Shown here in pieces: positions 1 through 12,800 of a DNA stretch of 64,000 nucleotides. Location: positions 33,991,896-34,055,895 of the forward strand of contig NC_067206.1 in NCBI RefSeq assembly GCF_026262505.1, given 5' to 3'. A model generated the notes under the pieces. That model ran no database searches. It was given only the letters and a program-made list of their open reading frames with translations, and was not told the DNA's origin. The DNA is from Trichomonas vaginalis G3 (taxonomy: Eukaryota > Parabasalia > Trichomonadida > Trichomonadidae). A program made the position numbers and the translations under genes. Numbering within the stretch: the stretch's first letter is position 1; each line of letters opens with the position of its first letter.

Positions 1-628
1 ACCATACAATATCTTCAATCATAGATTCCGCTTTAGAGGAATACTTAAAGCCGTTTTTGAGACTTGTAAATACTTCCGAATCCATGCACTTTTCGCTAAT
101 GCCTCCATGTAAGCACACAATGTGTGTGTTAACTGTACAAATAATTGGTAAGTATTCGAAGGCATTATTGAAAAGCTCCCAGAAATTCTCTGATTCAAAT
201 TCGTCTAGTATTTGCTTTTTGAATTCATAATTGCAATTAACATTTCTATATTCGTGATTGCCGCGAAGTAAAACAATAGAGTATGGATACATTATGTAAA
301 GAGCAAATAATAGGATTACGATCTCTGCTGAGTATTCGCCTCTGTCAACATAGTCACCCAAAAATACATATCTAGTATTTGGTGGCATGCCGCAAAGTAT
401 AAATATTCGAATTTAATCATGTAAATTTCCATGCAAATCACCAACAATAACGCAAGGACCAGAAAAATGAACAACTGGGGATCCTAGGGAAAGTAATTTT
501 CTTGCTTGTTGTATAACTTGTTGAATATGTGGTTCTCCAAAGCGTGGAATTGGAATTGTGTCACCTATTTCGGATACATCCTTTGCTTCAAGAAGAGTTT
601 TGAAAGAGGAAACTATAAGTTCTGCCAT
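1..628 (-). pseudogene. PP1-like serine/threonine phosphatase, 5' part, in-frame stop, runs off the window
   Basis: The minus-strand frame starts at an ATG at 628 and reads as the N-terminal half of a PPP-family metallophosphatase. Metal-binding motifs appear in family order: GDLHGN near residue 63, GDYVDRG and RGNHE further on, then LHGGIS, after which the window ends. After residue 71 (GNLHD) an in-frame TAA lies at 413-415 where relatives usually have Leu. The frame then stays open and homologous to position 1, so this is one stop in an otherwise well-kept gene. Either it is a young pseudogene, or the stop is a sequencing error or is read through; I cannot tell which. PP1-like genes are numerous in trichomonads, so loss of one copy is plausible. 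Confidence 0.8.
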
Positions 629-3600
629 TATTCTTTTTTAACCTAAAAAAAATTGATCCCTTTTACAATATTTAAAAAATAAGAATTTATATTGTATTAA
701 TGATATATGTAGTAAATATTAAAAAGGAGTTTTCAATGGGTTATTTTAGATTGTGAATAAAACTGATTATATATTCTAAGAATTTTTGATTCGGCTCAGA
801 AATCTTTTGAAGTAAATAGTGAGCGTTTGCATAATAATAATGTATAAATATAATTGGGATAAAAAGATAATTTAAGGAATAGAAATATTTATTTTCAATT
901 TTTTTATAAATTCTGTAATTGAAAGGAGATTTATTTATTCACTGTTTGTCAAACAAATAAGGCATTGATAATTTTCAATAAAAAATAACTTCAAAGTCTC
1001 ATCACACTTTTCAATGCTCGATTTTTAAAAACTGTTTAAAAATGGAGCTTATATTGAAATAGTGTAGAGACTAAAAATTACCACAGACTATTTCAGAGGA
1101 TTGAGTTGCCACTCAATCCTCTGAAAAGTCTGAGGTAATTTGCAAACTTATCAAACCATAAACATTGGATAAGATATATAGGAAAATCTCATGCTATCAT
1201 ACGATCGAATTATTTCCGATAATAATTGAATTCAATTGAATGCTGTTATGACCATTCAAAATTTAAAAACTGACAAAAACAATGGTATTTGAGGTATTCA
1301 ATTTCGAAATATTTTCTCATTAGAATAATGAATAAAGGTTGAAATTATAAGGAAAATAATTTTCTAAATATCTCTTAGAAAAAAAATTTAATCGCTCAAC
1401 GTTATGATTGATGAAATTAATACATAAGTTATGTCTCAGATAACTCACTCATGGTGTATTATTTAGTTCAATATTTTTTCCAATCATTTGAGGAATTCGC
1501 TCTTTATTCTCTTTTCTATTACATAAAAATGCTTACTTCTATGAATTATTGTTATTCCTCAAAGAAATAAATCAATTTTCCATATCCAAAATAAATCTAT
1601 GTAATAATGTGATCCTATATCAAAAAGCTCATGTTCTTTAAAGATGCAGTAGAATAAGTGTAAGCTATCTCGCGATGTGTGATATGCATAGATATCAATC
1701 AATGCAAAAATATTTACATTTTATTGTTTTAGTATACAAATTTACTTCGAATTATCATTTGCCTAAAAGTCATACATATTTAAATCATGTTTTTTACTTT
1801 TGTTTATTTCGTATTTTGGTATTTAGTGAATCTGAATCGTTAACTAGTAGATGAGATCAAAACTTTCATTATGCATATTGTAAATACGATGTACTTAATC
1901 ATTTGCTAAAACTTTGCTACTTGATTCATCAATTTATGCAATTATAGGTGCAATATTTGATCGCTGAATGTATTTTAGATCAAAACTCATTTTTGAAAGA
2001 ATAAATAGCTCTTTTGATGTTTACAATAATGGGTGAGTTAGATTGTGAGACCAAGAAATGTCGAAAATAAAAATTAATTTTATGATAATTTGCTTAAGCA
2101 ATCTACTTACCTTAATAGATGCATAGACGCAATATCTTCATGCTTTAGAATTGAAATAATGTTGTTGTAATTGCTGAAATTTGATAAGGATAAGGAAAAG
2201 ATTCGTATTTTTATACCTCTAAAACTGTTGTTGAAAAAAAAATATCTTGCCATTATTGTACGCTTCTTTTCTGCTAGAAGCACCAGAAATAAAAGTATTT
2301 ATTAGTACGACCTAATTCATTACTCCAATTGCCAACTATTTGATATAATACATTTAGTTGTATCGCCAGTTATTCGACAGAATTATTCAATTGAAAACTA
2401 TCTTAGTTAAATCTAATAATATTACAACAATATTCATACGTCATGATAATATCAAGATCATGCATGCCAAATACCCCGCATTCAAAGTCCATTTTTTGCA
2501 CTATAAAATACAACAATTAAATTCCTTTGGAATCTGATATTTTGCATACCTTAAGATGGATATTCAAATAACTTGTAAATAGAAAAAGGTACTAGAATCT
2601 GAGAAATTTAATTCAATTATGTGAAAAAAAAAGCCACTTTGCTATAGAAATTAGTTACGAATTACAAAGACTTATATGATCAATGCACAGTGCTCCATAG
2701 AATCTTTGGATGTTTCTGATTTCAAAAAATTATATTTTGATCTCAATATGAAAATTCTAAGCTTACACGTTAATTACTGATGTTGCGCAAATGTAGTACA
2801 TTTTTATTCATTCGTTCGCTTGTTGTTGTTTTAAATAAAAACATTATTATTTAGCTATCCCAAAATAAGAATTTAGTCATGAAGATAACATTTCCACCAA
2901 GAACTAAGACATCAAATCAACTCAAAAATGAAGGTCTTTAATATATCAATTCAAAATCAAAAAAATATAAGTCTTTTATGTGTTAAAACACTCTAATTTA
3001 GCTTTTTAACAAATTATAATGTGCTTGATTTTTCCAAATTTTTTTTAAAATCGATCTTTTAATAAGAAAATTCTAATTTTTTAATTTCATTTTTGATTTT
3101 TTGATTTTTTTTGGAATTTGGAAAAGATCGAACAAGCAGAAAGGGCAACGAGGAAGCTTTAGACATCTCATTTAATGATGAATTAAAGGCGAATCTTAAA
3201 AAATCAACTCAAATAACAAATATCAACCTCAGTATCATAAATTCTAAAAAAAACTGTACTAAGAATTGATAATACATGATCAATACTAGTAAAATATTCG
3301 GATGAAAGGAGTAAAAATAAAGTTTTATAGAGGTCTATAAGAAAAATTGCTTCGAATTAATATTCTAGTTAAAAATAACATTTTACAGCTGAGTACAGTC
3401 ATTTCACTGGCACTCTAATCTTGAATTTTTCTTCAAAGTTTGTATATGTTAATAAACAAGTTGAATTGTTTCGATTGATTATTAATTTTATCAAAGGATC
3501 AAGTTAGAAATCTTGAACGGGCTTGTTTCTGAAGAAATTTTAAGATTTATAAGAGCCTTTTTGAGGAGAATGCTATTAGAACTGTCATTCACCTAAAATG

Positions 3601-3737
3601 ATTCATTTTTAGACCACCACACTTATGTCCCCATCATATTACTGAGTTTTATTTTTTTTTTGAAGGGATATTGCTTGTAGTAAAAAATTTCAATGGATAG
3701 TACTAAATTTTTATAATATATTAAAAACATAACATAA
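629..3737. other. AT-rich intergenic stretch
   Basis: About 3.1 kb without a convincing coding frame on either strand. It is very AT-rich with many homopolymer runs. The only distinct structure is the fold-back at 1075-1141, plus a weaker imperfect dyad of T-rich and A-rich tracts near 3030-3130. No known gene family or RNA was recognised. Confidence 0.6.
1075..1141. repeat. Long imperfect fold-back (stem about 31 bp, 4-nt loop)
   Basis: The inner arms CAGAGGATTGAGT and ACTCAATCCTCTG pair around a TGCC loop. Pairing continues outward with a few mismatches to AAATTACC and GGTAATTT. It lies in intergenic DNA away from any gene end, so a terminator role is not evident. A solo palindromic element or a template-switch scar would also fit. 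Confidence 0.75.
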
Positions 3738-5234
3738 TTAAAAGAAAAATCTATGGGCGTCCAAGCAGGTACAAATATCATCAACAATAGAATTAAATTT
3801 GTCGTAAGCACCCGACTTTATCGACATCGAAATAACAGATGTTTCGTCAGTATCAGGAATAAGATTAATAGAAACAATTGTATTGTCTAACTTAGCGAAA
3901 ATTTGTTGATCTTGTGGGAAGAGCCAGTCGATTTGCTTATCCGATAGATGCTTTTGGATATTGGCAACAGCAGAATCTAATTGGTATCTAACGTTCACAA
4001 CAACTTCGCTCTCTTTTTGATTTTGGTTTGTTTGGGAATTTGCAGACCAAAGAACAACGTCAGCCATTGATTGAATAGGAGATTCAATCGACCAAGCAAT
4101 GTTAGAGTTCGACCTCTGGAATTTGTAAAATTGTTCTTTGGATAGTGGATTATCAGTATTGGAGAAGTTAGTACCATTAGAGAGCGATATATTGTTTTCA
4201 TCTGTAATGCAAACCCTTGTTGTCCATGGGAAAGATTCGATGGCTTGTGTCTGTGTTAAGATGGAATAGAAGCTTTTCGCTGTGTTGCAACCAGTTAACG
4301 AAAGTTGTTCATTCAACTCTTCGGGTGTAAATCCTATTGTTATCATTGTTTCCTTAACTTCTGGGGTAAGATCGTCAATGGAGACAGGTTGGCTCATATC
4401 TGGCATAGGGAATGGTAATGGTGGAGTATAGAATTGCGGCAAGCCAATTCTGAATGCTTTATGATGCTTGATTTGCTCAATCGTAATACGACATTCAGGA
4501 TTGACGCAGAGCATTTTCGCTACAAGATCTTTGATAACAGCCGGGAAGTCAGGCATTCTATATTGACCATTCTTGATTTTCGAAACTAAGTCTTTGAAAT
4601 TCGGCTCATTGAAGGGAAGTCTGCCTGCCAGCAATGCATAGAGTATTACTCCACAACTCCAGATATCAGCTTTCTGTCCGTTATAAGGAATTCCGCGGAT
4701 GACTTCAGGGGCAGCGTAATGGGGACTTCCGCAGCTGGTTTGTGTTGTTGAGTACTTTAACCAACGGGCGAATCCAAAGTCAGCTATTTTAACGTTATTA
4801 TGAGAGTCGAGTAAGAGGTTTTCTGGTTTTAAGTCTCTGTGACAAATTCCTCTTGAATGCAGATAATCAAGACCGTAAATTATTTGACGAAAGATCCTCA
4901 TTGATTCTTCTACACTTAGATATCTTCGAGCAACAAGATAGTCAAAGAGCTCACCATTTTCAGCGTATTCTTGAATGATGAATAAATGTCGAGGGCTTTC
5001 GGCTATCTCAATAAGTTTAATGATATGAGTATGATCTAGTATCTTCATTAATGCAATCTCGCGTTGAATCTTGGATGAAAGTTCGGGGTTTTCTTCTAAT
5101 TTTGATTTTTTAATGATCTTAACAGCATATCTTTGATGCGTTTCTTTGTGCTCGGCAAGTTTTACCTTTGAGAAGTTCCCCTGCCCAATTATTTGCAATA
5201 AGATATAGCTACCAAGATCAACATTCGATTCCAT
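3738..5234 (-). CDS. CAMK-family protein kinase, SAD/BRSK-like
   Basis: A 498-residue serine/threonine kinase. The kinase domain spans about residues 10-264: glycine loop GQGNFS at 17-22 (third Gly replaced by Ser), ATP-binding Lys39 in AVKI, HRDLKPEN from 132, DFGFA from 152, and activation segment TSCGSPHYAAPE from 166, whose first Thr is the usual site phosphorylated by an upstream kinase. A proline-rich linker and a UBA-like segment (residues about 285-330, TPEVKETMITIGF) follow in the order seen in AMPK-related BRSK/SAD kinases. The last 90 residues may be a KA1-like domain (inference). The start is the ATG at 5234; the frame is open ten codons further but begins there with GTG. Substrates are unknown. 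AMPK relatives typically control polarity or energy stress. Confidence 0.9.
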   Translation of the reverse strand: MESNVDLGSYILLQIIGQGNFSKVKLAEHKETHQRYAVKIIKKSKLEENPELSSKIQREIALMKILDHTHIIKLIEIAESPRHLFIIQEYAENGELFDYLVARRYLSVEESMRIFRQIIYGLDYLHSRGICHRDLKPENLLLDSHNNVKIADFGFARWLKYSTTQTSCGSPHYAAPEVIRGIPYNGQKADIWSCGVILYALLAGRLPFNEPNFKDLVSKIKNGQYRMPDFPAVIKDLVAKMLCVNPECRITIEQIKHHKAFRIGLPQFYTPPLPFPMPDMSQPVSIDDLTPEVKETMITIGFTPEELNEQLSLTGCNTAKSFYSILTQTQAIESFPWTTRVCITDENNISLSNGTNFSNTDNPLSKEQFYKFQRSNSNIAWSIESPIQSMADVVLWSANSQTNQNQKESEVVVNVRYQLDSAVANIQKHLSDKQIDWLFPQDQQIFAKLDNTIVSINLIPDTDETSVISMSIKSGAYDKFNSIVDDICTCLDAHRFFF

Positions 5235-6858
5235 TATTTGAATACTATTAATCGGTTTATCCACAAAAAAATTTTTTTTGATGTACGATAGAAACAGATG
5301 AAGGAGTTTTTCACAAATATTTTTGTGAGTGCAATTGATTTTTTGGTAATTATTATTGTTATGGAATAAGAAATGATTTCATTAAATTTGAGGTGATGAA
5401 AAATTTGTGAAGAAAGGTTAAATACAAAGTCAAAATAGGGAATATGCATGGATGTTTATCATGAAACTTTTCATTTTTCAATTTTTCTATATGATTTTTT
5501 TTGATAGCGAAAAATTTAGACAATGATAATAAAATCAGTAACTCTACTTATATTAAAAATTTTGTAAACACCATCGGCTTGGAGAAAAAAAATTTATTGG
5601 ATAAATGTTGAAATTAGTTGTATGGCGGATCTATCATGGGAGTGTAAAAAATCTAGAGAGCTAATTTTCATAATCGCATTGAAATATTACAAAAATTTGA
5701 ATTGAGACGGAAAAATTTGAGATGATTATAAAATCTTCTTTTTCCTCTTCAATTGAAAAAGTTACATTATTCGGTCCCAGACTTAACGGAAACTTTTTTC
5801 TCACTCTGGAACCCATTTTTTAAATATATTTATCATAAATCGAAACTAATTTCACTTTTCAAAACCCTAAACAGTCACAAAATTCAATTCGGTTCCGTAG
5901 AATGGATAACAATGCAACAACAACCTTTATCATGTATTCGAAACTTTGCGCTTTAGTACGTTATTTCACCATAAAATTTGTTGTTTTAGTATCTCTTGTA
6001 TTATATTTAACATATAAGAGTGGAGCATCCATATTCATTGAGGGAATACAATTATTACAAATCAATTAAATTCTTTTCAAATCAATAAGTTATCCATTAA
6101 CCATAATGCTTCTGTTACTTACATACAACACGATACTATGCCAAAAACATTGCTTTAAAAGATTATCTCACCATATCTTCCTCTGATTGATTTGATAAAT
6201 TTGATCCAATTTGATTTACGATCTTTGAGCTTCAACTTCACTTTATAAATTTCACATTTTGCTTATGTACAATTCGTACTTCATGGGCACTTTCGAAATT
6301 GAATGAAATCAATTAATTAGAATGTTTTAGATAATAAGAGTCTAGATTTAATCACAAATCATATCAATCTGGTATAAAACCAATACATTTACTTCCTATT
6401 TTAAAACTTTTTGAATTTTTGGAACTAAAATTGTCCTTTCGGAATGACGTGCTTCATTTTATACGCCACATATATACTTGTTATTATGCAGGGCAATTTG
6501 ATAATATATATTCACCTTTTTTCATGAGATAATCAATGATCAATGTTTTTATTTGATATACAATCATTTGTTAGATTGTATTTGTGCCACATTAAGTATT
6601 TATATATGAATAAATGCATTAAGCGCAATCAATAATCCCATTCTCAATTAAAGGGTCTGTTATATGTTTTTTTATCCTTAAATAGTTTTCCTCAAGAAGT
6701 ACACCCGAACAATCATACTTCAATCCTTCCAGAAAAAGTTTATCAATTTCATTAACTCGAAAATTCCATACAAATCCAATTCCATTTCTTTAAATGAATA
6801 TATCTATCTTACACACCATTGTATTACAGATAAAATATTGATTTGTCAAAATTAATTA
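5235..6858. other. Divergent intergenic region between the kinase and the BEACH-like gene
   Basis: About 1.6 kb of AT-rich DNA between two divergently transcribed genes, so both promoters should lie here. TCAAATA ends 1 nt before the kinase ATG, and TCAAAATT lies about 10 nt before the ATG at 6859. Both resemble only loosely the trichomonad initiator TCA-pyrimidine-(T/A). No other gene was seen. Confidence 0.5.
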
Positions 6859-9800
6859 ATGGATTTTATACGAACATTTTTTCAAACACAACATCACCCA
6901 ATTTCCGAGCTTCTTCTTCTATGGGCTAATCGATCAAGTTTTATCGATAGCACAGCAAAAGATTTAGATCAGGTTTCTCCATTTCAATTTCCAGCTTTGG
7001 ATAAGACAAAAATCTTTGCAATTGATATGAATTTGATTTCAGGACAGACGATTTCAGATAGTTTGGCTTCATTAAAAGATAAAACCGAATGGAATCCAGA
7101 TTCGGAAACTATATATTTGAATTTTTTGAAGTCTCAAACAAAACAATCGCAGTATTTCATTGTAGTATCATTACTCAACATCATATGCTTTCTTATTCAT
7201 ACAGAATTACCGGCAAATTTTGAAACATTTGATTTAATTCTCAGTACTTTAATCGAAATACACGTTACAGATTACGAAAACCACATTAAAATCATATTTA
7301 AAGAACTTTATGCGAGAGTATCAAAAGAAAATACCTCTTTTTGGCCACACGATTCAATAATTCTTCTTATTAAATTTATTGGAATTCATACAGCATCAAT
7401 GTTTAACGAGGAAACAATCTTTAGTGACCTTTCATACCATTTACCAGATACTTTTAATAATACGACATCAAAATCAATAATTGACGAACTATTATTACTG
7501 ATAAAGAACATACAGATATCAAACGAAAGAATATTTACAAGTCCAAAGCTCGTGAGAGCAATAGAAACCTGCGTTTCCAAAATTTATCTGCCAGCTTTAG
7601 AAATATTAACTCATTTATCTAAAAATCTTCCGGAAAATGGACAAATTGATCAATTCATTGCACTCCCTGCCATTGTCTGCAACTACTCACGCAATTTTAA
7701 ACAAAAATTCGATACTAATTTTGAAATAAAACAATATCCAAAGCTAAAGAACCCAACAGACTACGATTATTACAAAGGAAAGAGCGAATACTTTGTTAAT
7801 GGCTTTACTTTTAGAAAAACAAAGACTTTAATCGATGTAGAACCATTATTAAATTTAATTGACGATCAATTAGCGACAACACTTATAGATATGATCGGAT
7901 TAATCGAAGATGTCAATAAGAACTGCATAAAAATCTTTCTCGACGCATTTTCAACTTTAATTAAAAATCAAAAATCTCATGACGGATTTTTGAACTATTA
8001 TATATGCTTTTTATACTGCGTGTCACATCTATCACGTATTATTTCAATCAATGATTACACATCTGCCATGTTTCATCCAATAATCTTTGAACAAACAATA
8101 ACAATTTTTAATGAAATTCCAGATTTCGTTGATACAATTCGTTGTCACGTTTTTGAAGTAATGTTAACAGTAGATCCACAAAAAATCGTTAATATAATGA
8201 CAAACAAAGTCAATGGTGAATTATTCGTTGCTGAATGTTTATGTAGAATCATGTCTCATGTTCCTCAAATTGATTTGAATTTTTTCACGGAGAATTCCAT
8301 TTTAAGAGCGATTTCTTCAAATTTGAGGTCGACACAGTTCTTAAGACGCGAGTATCCTGATTTATTTATTGATCCTTTGATGTCTTATCTTTGTTTCATT
8401 TCGAAATTGTTGTCAGAAAAAGAATTTGCAACAATTTGTTTTACAAACACTCATTTTTCAAGAATTTTGTTCGGATTGATATATGATGAAGACATTTCCG
8501 AACGTGTTATAACTTGTTTGACTGATTACTTGATATATTCCAATGAAATAACATCAACTTATTTCGTTGGTTCTGTTTTTGAGAAAATTCCGAAAAATTT
8601 GGGTGAATTTTTCGTGAAAATGATCAAAAGATCTGTTGAAAGCAATCCTTCGATTTCTTTCATTGTCGATGATTGGATTGACTCGATGTTGGACTTTACT
8701 ATTACTAACCATTCCCAGAAAGCTCTTCTCAACACTATAAACGTGATTTTGTTCGTTGTTAGACATCTTGGAAATGATTATAAATTTTCAAGTTTAAGGT
8801 TAAGTAAAATGATCACTTCTATCAACGAAAACGAAGGAAATGAGCCAACAGAACAAACACTGAGTCTTCTTTGGAGTATCGCTAGTCAAACAAAATCAAT
8901 TATACCTGATTCGATGTTTTTGATCAAAATTCCTTCAATTTTAGTTCCAATTTTCGCAATTTGCCACAAAAGTCAAACAAAACAGATGCAGTTTTTAGAG
9001 AAAATCAAGGAATTATGTATGAGTTCTCCTTCGAATTGTGTTTCATGTCATGTTGGACAATTTGATTTGGCTTTAATCGATTTCTTGACGAAAGGTGAAA
9101 TAAATTACAGAGGAATCGTGTTTAAACCAGAATTAATTACAGATAATGATATAGAAAACACAGTTCTTCCTTTGTTGTTCGCAATCATTCAAGAGAAATC
9201 ATCAAATTGCGAAATTTCAAAAATTATTGACAAAATTGTAAAAAGTGACATCAGATTGGCAGAATTTTTAACGAAATATCTGTCACAGTCCATCAATATA
9301 ATGAAGCCAACATTTAATCTATGTGATAAGCAACAGACAATCAAATTCTCTGGTTTCGATCCTCAAAAATTGAATGATTCATTTTCTGTCACTTTTTATT
9401 TGAAGTTTGATCAACAAATTTCATCTCTTTTACCAACAATTAACATATTTTCATTGAATAGCAAAACCACACAGATTTCTCTAATATTAAATCATGCAAG
9501 TTTGTTCTTTAGTTGCACATCAAATGTGAAATATTCTTATCAATGTTCCAGTGCTTTGAGTCCAAATAAATGGGTTTTTGTGACATTTGCCGCCAAAAGA
9601 ATTACACCAAACAAGATGGCTTGGGGATTATATACTAATACTACTTCATCAATGATGTCTGAATCAATTAATACATTAAGTTTTGATGCAGAAACTGTTT
9701 GTGAATTTGGACAAATTTGTGAATTAAATCCAGGATTGATTGGAAGATTTGCAATGACATATAAAGTTCTCAGCTTAGATGATATAATATACTTGATGAG

Positions 9801-12800
9801 TGACGGTGAATCATTTAAGAATGATCAGTTTATTTTCACTCATTTCGATACAAATGTCAATTTATTTGACAACGACAAATCATTTGATAAAACTCTTGGA
9901 AGAAATGGAAACTTACAAAAATTATTCAGTAGATTTGATTTGTTGGATGAAAAGATTGGTGATTTGGCAATTGGAATTGTTAAATTGACTTTCTCTGCTT
10001 CTTTAGAAAGCCAAAAGAATTTTGCTTCTTTCATTTACACGGCAGGAAGTTTGGAAACAATTGACAGCAAGAGATTGACTTATCAGTTGTATTTGGCTTT
10101 TTATTCGATTGGAGATGTGATTTCTGATGATCATTTGATGGAAGATTTCCTCGATTTGATTGTATTGAATACAAACATTTGGGGACGTGCGAATCCATCT
10201 ACATTGATGAGAATCTGCAATCACTGGTCACATACAGTTTTAGAACAATATTCAGTTCTTTTCCAGAGAAGTGGAATGTTCCAGAGATTGATCAAATCAT
10301 TTAGAATATTGTTCATTAATTACGGAGAAGAATTTGAAATGAATATAATGGCAAGTTCTCCAGCACAAAACAAAGATGAAAGTATATTAACAACTCCTAA
10401 TAAAGACGACACATCATCTCCTTTAATCAACAGTGAAAGTCCTTCTCTTCTTTCTCAAATGAACAACGAAAATGATTCTCCTCTTTCTAAGAATCAAAAT
10501 GAAAGTGATAGTCTAATTTCTGATGAGAAAAGTGAAGAAAATTATCAAAATCTTAATAAAGAAACCAAAGAAAATGAAGATCCTAGAATAGATCAAAATG
10601 ATTCTTTAGAACCTAAAGTGAATGAAGTTTCAGAAACAACTTCTCAAGATCAAATGAAACAAAAGGAAAATTCGGATATAAATGATGAAGAAATTTCTTC
10701 TCCAAAACAAAATGAAATTTATTCTCCTGATCATAATAATGAATTATCAACTCCAAGTAAAGGAGTAAATATATCTCCAATGCAGAGTTCTAATGAATCT
10801 CCACAAAGAAATGAAGAATTATTCCAAGAAATTTCATCAGATAATGAATCATCATCAGAAGAAAACGATGGAGAAGAAAAGCCTCAAAAAGAAAGAAGAA
10901 GAACAAAGAGAAGACAGACATTTTCTTCTTATGATGAATTACCAAAAGACAGTTCATTGTTGACACCTCAAAAGAGAGAAAAAATCACAAGAATTGGAAG
11001 AATCAGTTCTACAAACATAAAAATAGATTCTCCAATCAAAATTTCCGAAAGTTACGAAAGACTTGATGAAGACATTTCCAGAGCAAGAGTTTCTTATTCA
11101 AAGATATTAATGAACACACCAATAACTGCTAAAGTTGAAGCCGAATTCCTTCTTTCTTTAGCATCATTCAACAACCCAGCATTGAAAGAAGTTTTGAAGA
11201 TAATAACTGTTCATGCGAAAGAAATTGCATCATTTGATGTTTCTAAACCAAAAGTTCCTGACTTTTTGCTGCCAATTATTAATGAATCGAATGACATTGA
11301 GATAATAACAAACGCTGTTATCGCAATGGCTTTCTTGAAACCTTCAGACATTTCTCTTTTAATTGCAGCAAAAATGATTTCAACAAAAACTGTTGCAACA
11401 GATATTTTGAACAATTTATTGACAAAGTTACCGAATATTCCAGGAATTGCGGAGTTCTTGAGTTCATTGTGTCTTTCTTTAGCACCAGACAAAGTCAAAG
11501 AAGATGAAACAGAATTGACACAAACAGACGAAATAGAAATCCAAAGAAAAGTAACAATGACAGAGAAAATTAAGAATAGTTTGAGAATAGGAAGAAGTCG
11601 TAAAGTCTCTGATATCACAGGTACATCACCAAGAAGATTCTCTTTCCTTTCATCAGGAAACACAACGAATACGAATCAATTTGCTAATCTATTTTCTGCT
11701 TCTTACAGAATTATGACATCTAATGAAGATGTCAACTTTCTTCTGCAATCAAAAGGTGTTTCATGGCCATTCTTACCTTTGGCGATGCTAACGAGAATTG
11801 CAGATAATGTCGCAGGACAATTAATCGAAGCTGTTTCTTTTGTCATCAAAAAATGTCAAAATCCATCAAAAGAATTAAATGATGCAATAATTACAATAAA
11901 AATCTTGGAATTCATCACGAAGAAAGATTTGTCAAGGTTCTGTTGCAATCTAGTTTTGTTATGTAAAGACATTGTCGATGATTTCTCAGCGGATATGGCT
12001 TTGTTCATCAGAATTCTCGACAAAAACATAACTTTGTCAAATTATTTCGATGATTCTCCTTTCAAAGAAACCATTGAAAAAGTGACACAAACAATCATCA
12101 GAAGCATGAGTGACATCAAAATCAAAGACTCTGTGATGGTATACATTGGTTGTTCGTTGACAGAATCAAGAGATGTTTATGATCAGCTTTGTTATTTGTG
12201 TCATGACAGATTCCGCCAAATTTGCAGAGAAATCGCAAACGGAGCTGATCAAATGACAGAATTAACAGATGAAAACATTGCCCAGTTGAAAGATAAGGCG
12301 TTGACAAAAATAGCTTCACTTTTGGTTATTGTTGACGGTTTTTCATCAAAAATTACTACACTTTATGATGATAATTTGTCGAGCAATGATATCCAGAACA
12401 AAAAATTCTCATGGACAATAGAATTCCGTTTACTCCATAAAGTTCAAGTTGATTCTTCAATTTTCAAGAATTTGATTCTGAAAAATTTGCCTCAAAAAGT
12501 GACAGAAAAATGTGATTCCAAGAAATATTTCATTGGAAATTGCATTCCACACATGAAGAAATATATAATCAATCATGATATCGATCTCATCAAGTCCAAG
12601 AATGTTTTGTTGCAACAAACAATTGACAATCCAACAATTTCTTCTCCTTGTTTATTACTTGAAAAAAATAAAATGAAAAGTGCTGCTTTTGTCATTGTTC
12701 ATGGCGAAAATTTAGTAATACAGATCGATGACTATTACAGGATTGATATACATTTCTCTAACATCATTTTAGTTCTTAGAAGAAGTGATTTGATTTTCGA

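Noticed and set aside
5753-5956. 67-codon plus-strand frame
   Set aside because: Starts with TTG, shows no similarity and lies in AT-rich intergenic DNA.
11211-11663. 150-codon minus-strand frame inside the BEACH-like gene
   Set aside because: It lies wholly inside a well-supported gene, shows no family similarity and has shadow-like hydrophobic composition.
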